Assembly (NCBI GenBank): GCA_937934645.1
Contig: CALGYZ010000047.1
Location: forward strand, 41,758-105,757
Source of the DNA: an uncultured Bacillaceae bacterium
Lineage (GTDB): Bacteria; Bacillota; Bacilli; Bacillales; Caldibacillaceae
Length of the DNA: 64,000 bases
Reading direction: 5' to 3'
Shown: one piece after another, positions 57,475-64,000 of the stretch
Layout: every line of letters begins with the position of its first letter
Numbering within the stretch: the stretch's first letter is position 1
Notes under the pieces: generated by a model
Databases searched by the model: none
What the model saw: only the letters and a program-made list of their open reading frames with translations
Told to the model about the DNA's origin: nothing
Made by a program: the position numbers and the translations under genes

Positions 57475-58666
57475 GAATCAACTTACCCCTTTGACATTCT
57501 TCTCGAAAGGCCCGTAAGCGTCTCGTTTTTCCCATAAGATCCTGAAAATAACGGTCCCAAACGTGCTCTTTTTTCAATTTTTTATAAATGGACCGAAGTT
57601 TTTTCAGCGCCCGGACGGCTTCTTTATAACTTTGCCGGTTTTTTCGGAGAATAGCTTTTTTTACGGCCTGGTGGTAATACGGCAGAAGCAGGGAAGGATC
57701 TTCCTGCATGATTGTTTTCAGCGCATAACCGGATATATCCTCCAGTCCGGCGGCCTGAATAAATTCGATATATTTTTTATAATTACGCCGTTCAAAGTAA
57801 AAGGCGGCCAATTCCCTGGAACTGTATGGCAGCATTTGAATCAGCGCTTGTTCATAGTATTCAAACTTACCCGTTTGTTCCGCGAACTTTTGCAATATGT
57901 TTGCGGCGGATTGGAGGAACGGGGGTATTTTCCGCTCTTCCATAGCGGATAACATTTTGCGGACATGTTCAATGAAAAAGGAAATCATCTTCCCGGCTTC
58001 CTGCCAATGTTTGGCCGAAACGTAATATTGAATGATTGACAGAATAAGGTCCGGCTCCTTCGTCTCTACTTTTTTTAATTCATGCAGCGCATCATCGGTC
58101 CGTCCGGCTAAAACGAGCTGGAAAATATAACTGATATGCCAGGATGATCCGGTATTCCCCCGCTTGGCCGTTTCCCGGGCAAACCGGAGCTCGTCGTTTT
58201 GCAGAGAAGGCTGCCGGATCAGGAACTTGCGCCATAAAAGCCAGTAGACGGAAAGGACATCGGATTTGAACGGTCCTTCCAAAAATAACAGCTCCCGGAC
58301 ATCTTTTTGCAATGGTTTGTACAGGGAGTCAAAGGAAAAGGGCAAAGGTTCCGGTAATTGTTCCAGCCCTTTTTCTATCTGGCTGGACACCGATCCGATT
58401 AATTGGTAGCACGTATCTTCAATTTCTTCATAACTGTAGCGGGAATGAAGAAACCAATTTAACAGATGTTCCAAAAGACGCACATGGACAATGACGGTGA
58501 AAATCCCTCGTTTTTCAACCGGCATTTTCATTTTCGTTTCATCCATTTTTTTCAACATCATCAAACCGTACATATTTAACAAATAAGGGGGAACGGATGC
58601 CTTTTGTAAAATTTGTTTATTCACCATTAAGTCGGTATATTGAACCCACTGTTTGTAATCATCCAA
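57461..58666 (-). CDS. ywqB: YwqB-like helical protein, no SWIM zinc finger visible
   Basis: A 401-residue, mostly helical protein, with many aromatic and Lys residues and TPR-like helix pairs. It is the upstream partner of the SNF2 gene, the place of ywqB in B. subtilis. YwqB-type proteins usually carry an N-terminal SWIM zinc finger (CxC...CxH), but there is no such Cys/His set here, and the ORF begins right after its own promoter (extended -10 TGGTATAAT on the minus strand, 58723-58731) and AGGAGG. It may therefore be a naturally shortened form. Identity rests on synteny more than motifs. Function unknown. Confidence 0.65.
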   Translation of the reverse strand: MDDYKQWVQYTDLMVNKQILQKASVPPYLLNMYGLMMLKKMDETKMKMPVEKRGIFTVIVHVRLLEHLLNWFLHSRYSYEEIEDTCYQLIGSVSSQIEKGLEQLPEPLPFSFDSLYKPLQKDVRELLFLEGPFKSDVLSVYWLLWRKFLIRQPSLQNDELRFARETAKRGNTGSSWHISYIFQLVLAGRTDDALHELKKVETKEPDLILSIIQYYVSAKHWQEAGKMISFFIEHVRKMLSAMEERKIPPFLQSAANILQKFAEQTGKFEYYEQALIQMLPYSSRELAAFYFERRNYKKYIEFIQAAGLEDISGYALKTIMQEDPSLLLPYYHQAVKKAILRKNRQSYKEAVRALKKLRSIYKKLKKEHVWDRYFQDLMGKTRRLRAFREECQRGKLIHVED

Positions 58667-58722
58667 TCAGAAAACCTCCTGCAAGCCGGAATTCATCCGC
58701 TTACAAAATATTATATTTTTCT

Positions 58723-58731
58723 ATTATACCA
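58723..58731 (-). promoter_or_regulatory. Extended -10 of the ywqB-ywqA operon
   Basis: Minus strand reads TGGTATAAT, a perfect extended -10, about 60 bases before the ATG at 58666. Confidence 0.6.
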
Positions 58732-58779
58732 TTTCATGAAGATGAAAAAAGTTCTGTGCAAAGGGAAAATTTGTAAAAT

Positions 58780-58808
58780 AAAAAACCTGCCCGTTCAGGC
58801 AGGTTCTC
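58780..58808 (-). terminator. Terminator after the SpoIIM-family gene
   Basis: AACCTGCC and GGCAGGTT with a 6-base loop; T run on the minus strand. Confidence 0.88.
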
Positions 58809-58809
58809 A

Positions 58810-59433
58810 TCAGGCTGTGACAATCATTTTCAGCAGGACAGGCGTGATCATGGCTTCAACGAGGGCAGCGATGATAAGCAGAGGGATGCAGACGAACAAA
58901 AATGTTTTTCCTGTACCGGCCAGGCATTTTTTAAAGGGAAAATGCGGATCGTTAATTTTTTTATAAATGCCGGTGGAAATGGTAAAGGCGAGGGATCCGG
59001 ACAAAATAATTGCGGGAATTTCAAATATTCCGTGCGGGAGAATACCGGCTAAAAGCGTGGGCAAAACAGCTTGCCCGTTCAGCTTGATAAAGGCGAACAA
59101 AACACCCATAATTGCGCTGTTTAACATAATAATCACCACTGCCGGAAGAAAAATAGGGATAAAGCCGGTCAAAACGAGCGCAATACAGGCGGCTGCATTA
59201 TTTTGCAATAGCATGACTGCGGCTTCGGCCGGCGTCAGATCCCGTCCGAGAAGTCCTTTCTCCCTGAACATTTCTTCCACTTGATCCATGAAGTATATAA
59301 CAGCTGTTTCATTATTTAACATCGCAATATAAACGCCGATTCCCGTTACGATAAAGAGAATCAAAAGCCCTGTAAAAGATTTTAAATAAGATTGTTTAAA
59401 CAGCCGCCATTGTTCGGTATAAATTTGTTTCAA
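58810..59433 (-). CDS. SpoIIM-family (DUF95) membrane protein
   Basis: A 207-residue membrane protein with five or six hydrophobic helices and the DUF95/SpoIIM block ILPHGIFEIPAIILSGSLAF. SpoIIM itself is an engulfment protein; this paralogue is placed with gtaB rather than with sporulation genes, so its role is unclear. The TTG start at 59433 follows GGGGGTGA. It is 29 bases downstream of gtaB on the same strand and is probably co-transcribed with it. Confidence 0.85.
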   Translation of the reverse strand: MKQIYTEQWRLFKQSYLKSFTGLLILFIVTGIGVYIAMLNNETAVIYFMDQVEEMFREKGLLGRDLTPAEAAVMLLQNNAAACIALVLTGFIPIFLPAVVIIMLNSAIMGVLFAFIKLNGQAVLPTLLAGILPHGIFEIPAIILSGSLAFTISTGIYKKINDPHFPFKKCLAGTGKTFLFVCIPLLIIAALVEAMITPVLLKMIVTA

Positions 59434-59462
59434 CAGGTCACCCCCAAAGGCCGGGAACGATG

Positions 59463-60374
59463 TTACTTTTTTTGCTCCGCCATTGTTTTTTCTTTCTTTG
59501 CTTCTTCTTCAGCGAGAATATCTTTCATAAATTGGATGACCTCATCATACAGGTCGTCATATTTTAAAGCAAACTCAATCGTCGTTTTAACAAAACCGAT
59601 GCGTTCGCCGACATCATAGCGGCGTCCTTCAAACTTGTATGCAAAGACCCGCTGGATTTTATTTAATTTTTGAATGGAGTCCGTTAACTGGATTTCCCCA
59701 CCTGCTCCGACTTCCTGTTTCTCCAGGAACATGAAAATTTCCGGTGTCAATACATAACGACCAATGATCGCCAGGTTCGACGGAGCGGTTCCCGGTGCCG
59801 GTTTCTCCACAAAGTTTTTCACCTGATAAAGTCTTCCTTCGCTCGTCAACGGATCGATAATTCCGTAGCGGTGGGTTTCGTCATCAGGCACTTCCTGGAC
59901 ACCGATGACGGAGGAGAATGTCTCGTTATAGATTTCAATTAATTGTTTTAAACAGGGTTCTGTGTTCTGGACAATATCATCCCCGAGCAAAACGGCAAAT
60001 GGTTCATCCCCAATGAAGTTGCGTGCGCACCAAACCGCATGGCCGAGTCCCTTGGGTTCTTTTTGGCGGATATAGTGGATATTGGCCAGGTTGGAGGAAT
60101 AGTTCACTTTTTCCAATAAGTCCAGCTTTCCTTTTTCCGCCAGATTTTTTTCCAGTTCGGGCACCCGATCGAAATGGTCTTCAATTGCCCGTTTTCCTTT
60201 TCCAGTGACGATAATGATGTCTTCAATTCCCGATTCCACAGCCTCTTCGATGATGTATTCAATCGTCGGCCGGTCAACGATCGGAAGCATTTCTTTCGGC
60301 ATGGCCTTGGTTGCCGGCAGGAAACGCGTACCAAGTCCCGCAGCAGGTATAATGGCTTTGCGTACTTTTTTCAT
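59463..60374 (-). CDS. gtaB: UTP-glucose-1-phosphate uridylyltransferase
   Basis: A 303-residue GalU/GtaB enzyme. The nucleotide motif is AAGLGTRFLPATKAMPKEMLP-type at the N-terminus, with IIIVTGKGKRAIEDHFD, VLLGDDIV and FEGRRYDVGERIGFV. It makes UDP-glucose for glucolipids (lipoteichoic acid anchor), wall teichoic acid glucosylation and capsule. ATG at 60374 follows GGAGG. It is divergent from tagO, which places two envelope-polymer genes back to back. Confidence 0.97.
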   Translation of the reverse strand: MKKVRKAIIPAAGLGTRFLPATKAMPKEMLPIVDRPTIEYIIEEAVESGIEDIIIVTGKGKRAIEDHFDRVPELEKNLAEKGKLDLLEKVNYSSNLANIHYIRQKEPKGLGHAVWCARNFIGDEPFAVLLGDDIVQNTEPCLKQLIEIYNETFSSVIGVQEVPDDETHRYGIIDPLTSEGRLYQVKNFVEKPAPGTAPSNLAIIGRYVLTPEIFMFLEKQEVGAGGEIQLTDSIQKLNKIQRVFAYKFEGRRYDVGERIGFVKTTIEFALKYDDLYDEVIQFMKDILAEEEAKKEKTMAEQKK

Positions 60375-60530
60375 GCAACAACCTCCAGTGAAAATGTTAT
60401 GTATGTCCTATAAGTGATTTTACCATAAAAAAGTATCAGTATAATAATCATGTATGGAATGACCTGATACTGGTCTTCAAATTCTTAATAAATTTCACAA
60501 AAAATCTACAAAACTTATAAACAGCCTGTA

Positions 60531-60559
60531 TTGATTTTTTACATTGAATCCATTATGAT
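60531..60559 (+). promoter_or_regulatory. tagO promoter
   Basis: TTGATT (60531-60536), 17 bases, TATGAT (60554-60559), in the 305-base divergent gap between gtaB and tagO. The remaining gap sequence is AT-rich without further recognisable sites. Confidence 0.6.
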
Positions 60560-60679
60560 GAAGTTGGTTTGGAAGAGTATGTATAAAATATGTCTGATAT
60601 TGAACATAAATGGTAACATATTTCATAAATTGTTCAGCCCGTATCCCTTGCCTGGGAATTGTTAAGGGGGATCCTGATT

Positions 60680-61753
60680 ATGATGTATTTGTTTTTGCTT
60701 CTTTTCGTTTGTTTCGTTATATCACTTGTGCTAACACCATTTGTGAAAAAGTTTGCTATAAAAATCGGAGCCGTAGACCAGCCAGGCGGAAGGAAAGTCC
60801 ATAAGCAAACCATGCCCCGGCTGGGCGGGTTGGCGATATATCTCAGTTTTATGGCAGGTGCATTCTTATTTTTACCAAATACAAAGGAAATATGGCCGAT
60901 TCTCACCGGTGCGGGTTTCATTGTTATCATTGGATTTATTGACGATATGATCCGGCTTTCGGCAAGGGCAAAGTTTGCGGGACAGATTTTCGCAGCTGCC
61001 ATTCCGGCAATTTCCGGACTGACGATAGAATTCATTACTGCTCCGGATGGCAATGTTATAGAGTTCGGTTATATGGCGATTCCGATAACGATTTTATGGA
61101 TCGTCGCTATCACGAATTCAATTAACCTCATTGACGGGCTGGACGGGCTCGCAGCGGGCGTTTCAACGATTGCCCTCTTGACAATGACCATTCTCGCCCT
61201 TTCATTGAACTACTCGGTGGCTATTATTTTAATGGGTGTCATGTTGGCGGGAAGTATTCTCGGTTTTCTCGTATACAACTTTTATCCGGCCAAAATTTTT
61301 ATGGGGGATACCGGATCATTGTTTATCGGGTACATGATCGGTGTGATCTCGATTGCCGGATTTACGAAAAGTGCCGCTATCTTTTCCGTTATTATTCCGA
61401 TCATTATACTGGCTGTCCCCATTATCGATACGATTTCAGCCATCTTGCGCCGGATTATTCATAAAAAACCGTTGACCAAACCGGATAAATTTCATTTGCA
61501 CCATTGTCTGTTACGCCTTGGTTTTACCCACAGACAATCGGTTATATTAATCTATTTATTGAGCGGATTATTTAGTCTTGCTGCCATTCTCTTCACGAAG
61601 GCAACGATTTGGGGTGCTTCGGTGCTCATCGTCACGTTACTGCTCATTATCGAATTGATCATCGAAGTAACGGGGCTGATCAGTGAGCAGTACAGACCGC
61701 TATTGAACTTGATTTCCAATGGAAAGCAAATACTGCCCCGGAACCGTGAATAA
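60680..61753 (+). CDS. tagO: UDP-GlcNAc:undecaprenyl-phosphate GlcNAc-1-phosphate transferase
   Basis: A 357-residue protein with about eleven membrane helices and the catalytic polar loops of the WecA/MraY superfamily: GFIDDMIRL, NSINLIDGLDGLAAG, FMGDTGSLFIGY and the HLHHCLLRLGFTHRQ-type His motif. TagO starts wall teichoic acid and other wall-glycopolymer synthesis. ATG 60680 follows AAGGGGGA; an ATG directly after it is an alternative, and the TTG at 60659 lies before the ribosome site. Confidence 0.96.
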   Translation: MMYLFLLLFVCFVISLVLTPFVKKFAIKIGAVDQPGGRKVHKQTMPRLGGLAIYLSFMAGAFLFLPNTKEIWPILTGAGFIVIIGFIDDMIRLSARAKFAGQIFAAAIPAISGLTIEFITAPDGNVIEFGYMAIPITILWIVAITNSINLIDGLDGLAAGVSTIALLTMTILALSLNYSVAIILMGVMLAGSILGFLVYNFYPAKIFMGDTGSLFIGYMIGVISIAGFTKSAAIFSVIIPIIILAVPIIDTISAILRRIIHKKPLTKPDKFHLHHCLLRLGFTHRQSVILIYLLSGLFSLAAILFTKATIWGASVLIVTLLLIIELIIEVTGLISEQYRPLLNLISNGKQILPRNRE

Positions 61754-61756
61754 AAA

Positions 61757-61803
61757 TAGACCGTCTCAAGTCATCCATGAAGACTTGTACGGTCTTTTTA
61801 TTT
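61757..61803 (+). terminator. Terminator after tagO
   Basis: AGACCGT (61758-61764) and ACGGTCT (61789-61795), with AAGTC/GACTT continuing inside, then TTTTATTTTT. Confidence 0.78.
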
Positions 61804-61852
61804 TTCCAAGAGGATCCAGCAGGCTGATGTCTTCCTGGCCGTCCGGTAAAGT

Positions 61853-61868
61853 TCAAACGAACGTTTGA
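61853..61868. repeat. Inverted repeat TCAAACG-AA-CGTTTGA
   Basis: Seven-bp arms with a 2-base centre, in noncoding sequence about 100 bases after tagO. Operator-like in form (TetR type), but no promoter is recognisable beside it. Confidence 0.4.
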
Positions 61869-61967
61869 CCAATAAACTGGCTTTCGGCTGTCCGGCAATA
61901 CAAACGTGCCTGATTGGTCCATTGGATACAGTCTATTGGCCGTATTTTCTTGTAATAATTTGTTTTT

Positions 61968-62185
61968 TGTCCGTCAGAGTATGCTTAATGGACATCCGCA
62001 TCACTTTTTCGTAAATTTAGTCCTTTAAAACCGTTCCAAGGGACATTCAGAAAGATTATAAATTTTCTTTGTCCATGAAAACCGGTCTGTCGGACATTCG
62101 GAAAAGATCAAAGCGGTCAATGTCCAATAACTCCTTTCTAACGACCACATGAAAAAAATCAAAGTGATGAACGTCCATTCGCTCT
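61968..62185. repeat. TGTCC-rich repeat region (copy C)
   Basis: Noncoding, with TGTCC/GGACA about every 20-50 bases (61968, 61985 as TTAATGGACA, 62041, 62071, 62090, 62120, 62172). Two units align: 62102-62130 (AAAAGATCAAAGCGGTCAA then TGTCCAATAA) and 62153-62178 (AAAAAATCAAAGTGATGAA then CGTCCATTCG), 51 bases apart. Same core word as copies A and B but not alignable over long stretches by eye. Confidence 0.6.
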
Positions 62186-62565
62186 TTTCAATCAGATATA
62201 TCCTTTGTTCACTTTTCCTCTCTGCTCATGTTCCCAATTTGCTCATAGCTTTATTCAATTGTATTAAAATATCATTTTCCACTATCATCATAGTAAAATA
62301 TTCAATTGTAATATAATAATCTCCATTCTTGTAAGGGATTAACATTGTTATATAAAAATCAAAAAAATTATACAAAAATTAAAAATTATTCTTGAAATAT
62401 GTTTAACGAATTTTTATAATTATATTATAAAAATTTATTTTTTACAAAATGCCTAATTTTACAAACAATTAAACCATTTATTTCCAAGGGGGTCTGTTTG
62501 CTGTATGCCGGGGTCCGGGAACGGAATGCAGAAAACAGCAACTTAGAACTAATGGAGGATGGGAC
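62186..62565 (+). promoter_or_regulatory. Upstream region of the AAHS transporter gene
   Basis: Direct repeat TATTCAATTGTA at 62252 and 62299 (47 bases apart), each followed by W-TA. TTGTAA (62329-62334) with TATAAA 16 bases on (62351-62356) is a candidate promoter. The rest is very AT-rich. Confidence 0.4.
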
Positions 62566-63918
62566 ATGCAAGAGATCAACATCAATCGATTTATTGACAA
62601 GCAGAAATTTAACCGCTTTCATTTGACGTTGCTGCTGGCTTGTATTTTTATCATTGTTGTTGACGGATATGACATGTTTTTACTGGGAACCATTATTCCG
62701 GCATTGATGGACGAATGGGGGATTGATCACGTCACGGCAGGAAGCTTGAGCAGTTACGCTCTGCTTGGAATGATGATCGGAGCACTCGTCTTCGGTCTGC
62801 TGGCAGACAGATTCGGCAGAAAAAGAGTGATTTTGATTTGTACGGCAATATTTACCACATTAACCTTTACTTCCGGATTTTCCAACGGTCCGGTTTCCTT
62901 CGGTATTCAACGTTTTCTTGCCGGAATCGGCCTCGGCGGTGTCATGCCAAACTTAATTGCGCTCGTTACGGAATATGCACCGAAAAAACTCCGCAGCACC
63001 CTTGTTGCGATTATGTTCAGCGGCCATGCCATGGGCGGTATTGCTGCTGCGCTGGGTGCGCTGGTCCTGCTTGAACCCTTCGGCTGGAGAGCGGTTGTCT
63101 GGGTCGGGGGTATTCCGGTCCTGTTTATTCCGATTTTGTCAAAGGTGATGCCGGAGTCCTTTTCCTACTTATATAAGAAAAACATAAGGGAAGAATTGGT
63201 AACGACATTAAATAAAATCAACCCGGATTTTCAGTTTAACATGGATGATCCGCTGACAATCAACAAAGTTGATCAGACGGACACTTCGGTTAAAAATTTG
63301 TTTACGGAAAAGCGTGCATTAAGCACAGTAATGTTTTGGACGGCAGCTTTTATGTGCCTCCTCGTCATGTACGGTTTAAGTACATGGCTGCCAAAAATCA
63401 TGCTGACTGCCGGCTATCCGATCGGCTCCAGCTTGGTTTTCCTTATTACCCTTAACTTGGGCGGTGTATCCGGAGCGATCTTTGGCGGAAAATTGGCCGA
63501 CCAGTTCGGTTCCCGCAAAGTGTTAATTGTGTTTTATTCCATCGGTTTCATCGCGCTGACGTCACTGGGCTTCAACCCGAATATGGTACTACTTTACATT
63601 CTGCTCTTTATTGCCGGTGCGACGACAACAGGTACACAAATTGTGACAAACGCTTACGTCTCCCAATATTATCCGGCAAGCATCCGTTCGACCGGTGTCG
63701 GCTGGGAATTGGGGATCGGAAGAATCGGCGGCATGCTTGGACCGGCTCTCGGCGGATTTTTACTCAATGCTGAGCTTCCGTTCCATTTTAACTTCTTGGC
63801 TTTTGCCATTCCGTCCATTATCGGCGGTATTGCTATTTTCCTTGTTCAGGATCAATACGGCAACCCGGCCCGAGTGATGAAAGAATACGAAAAAAGCGCA
63901 CAAACATCTATTTTATAA
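62566..63918 (+). CDS. MFS transporter, aromatic acid:H+ symporter (AAHS) family
   Basis: A 450-residue, twelve-helix MFS protein. It has the AAHS signature in helix 1 (IIVVDGYDMFLLGTIIPALM), the loop 2-3 motif GLLADRFGRKRV, a large central loop (about 200-255) and a second half beginning near 263 with the loop 8-9 motif GGKLADQFGSRK. Relatives (PcaK, BenK) import 4-hydroxybenzoate, protocatechuate, benzoate or similar acids. ATG 62566 follows GGAGGATGGG. No catabolic genes are seen in the window, so the substrate is open. A terminator follows. Confidence 0.93.
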   Translation: MQEININRFIDKQKFNRFHLTLLLACIFIIVVDGYDMFLLGTIIPALMDEWGIDHVTAGSLSSYALLGMMIGALVFGLLADRFGRKRVILICTAIFTTLTFTSGFSNGPVSFGIQRFLAGIGLGGVMPNLIALVTEYAPKKLRSTLVAIMFSGHAMGGIAAALGALVLLEPFGWRAVVWVGGIPVLFIPILSKVMPESFSYLYKKNIREELVTTLNKINPDFQFNMDDPLTINKVDQTDTSVKNLFTEKRALSTVMFWTAAFMCLLVMYGLSTWLPKIMLTAGYPIGSSLVFLITLNLGGVSGAIFGGKLADQFGSRKVLIVFYSIGFIALTSLGFNPNMVLLYILLFIAGATTTGTQIVTNAYVSQYYPASIRSTGVGWELGIGRIGGMLGPALGGFLLNAELPFHFNFLAFAIPSIIGGIAIFLVQDQYGNPARVMKEYEKSAQTSIL

Positions 63919-63922
63919 AAGA

Positions 63923-63955
63923 TAAAGGATGCCTTGTCAGGCATCCTTTTTTTAT
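63923..63955 (+). terminator. Terminator after the AAHS transporter
   Basis: AAAGGATGCC and GGCATCCTTT with a 6-base loop, then T run. Confidence 0.9.
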
Positions 63956-64000
63956 CCGGCGGGTTTCAGCGGAATCCCCGGAATTCAATTTTCTCCTGTC

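Noticed and set aside
61680..61922. 80-codon minus-strand ORF after tagO
   Set aside because: Overlaps the tagO 3' end and its terminator; no ribosome site and no recognisable protein content.
1..64000. tRNA, rRNA, prophage, integrase, transposase or toxin-antitoxin genes
   Set aside because: Looked for on both strands through the ORFs and gaps; none found with support.

Overview
The window is a stretch of ordinary chromosome from an endospore-forming Bacillaceae species. Evidence is the B. subtilis-like gene order (the ywj-ywk-ywl-atp-ywm-ywp-ywq neighbourhood), sporulation genes (spo0F, spoIIR, spoIID, spoIIQ, spoIIID), SD-rich starts with frequent TTG and GTG codons, and classic stem-plus-U-run terminators. 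I see no rRNA, tRNA, CRISPR array, prophage or intact insertion sequence. Species cannot be fixed from the sequence alone.

Layout. 1-5.9 kb: two acyl-CoA dehydrogenases, a TetR regulator and a fused B12-dependent acyl-CoA mutase (IcmF), probably one fatty/branched-chain acyl-CoA operon. 6-18.5 kb: rpoE, pyrG with a reiterative-transcription leader, ywjG, spo0F, fbaA, the second murA, glpX, rho, rpmE, tdk, prfA, prmC. 18.5-20.6 kb: a NERD-domain gene with a probable nonsense mutation, flanked on both sides by copies of a degenerate TGTCC-rich repeat. 20.6-30 kb: spoIIR, ywlC, mntP, ywlE, a chemoreceptor, rpiB, ywlG, glyA, upp and a two-gene chromate transporter. 30-40 kb: a Vpr-like secreted subtilase and the complete F1Fo ATP synthase operon atpIBEFHAGDC. 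40-52 kb: ywzB, ywmB, murAA, spoIID, a VanZ protein, spoIIQ, two accessory enzymes, spoIIID, mbl, flhO, flhP, an EpuA-like peptide, fabZ. 52-64 kb: an acidic lipoprotein, ywpF, a frameshifted ssb, a SNF2 helicase pair, a SpoIIM-family membrane protein with gtaB, tagO, a third TGTCC-repeat region and an AAHS-family aromatic-acid transporter.

The genes serve core functions: energy (ATP synthase), envelope building (two MurA, TagO, GtaB, Mbl, FabZ), nucleotide supply (PyrG, Tdk, Upp, GlyA), gluconeogenesis (FbaA, GlpX), transcription and translation (RpoE, Rho, PrfA, PrmC, L31) and sporulation control.

No whole new multi-gene system is evident. The observations most worth checking are noncoding or degenerate: the TGTCC repeat family around the NERD gene and near 62 kb, two DnaA-box clusters (21.5 and 40.1 kb), an SD-sequestering hairpin before mntP, a usd-like upstream ORF and start-codon hairpin before spoIIID, a palindrome at the glpX start site, and an ssb reading frame broken twice at G runs. 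All calls are from reading the sequence; no database search was run.
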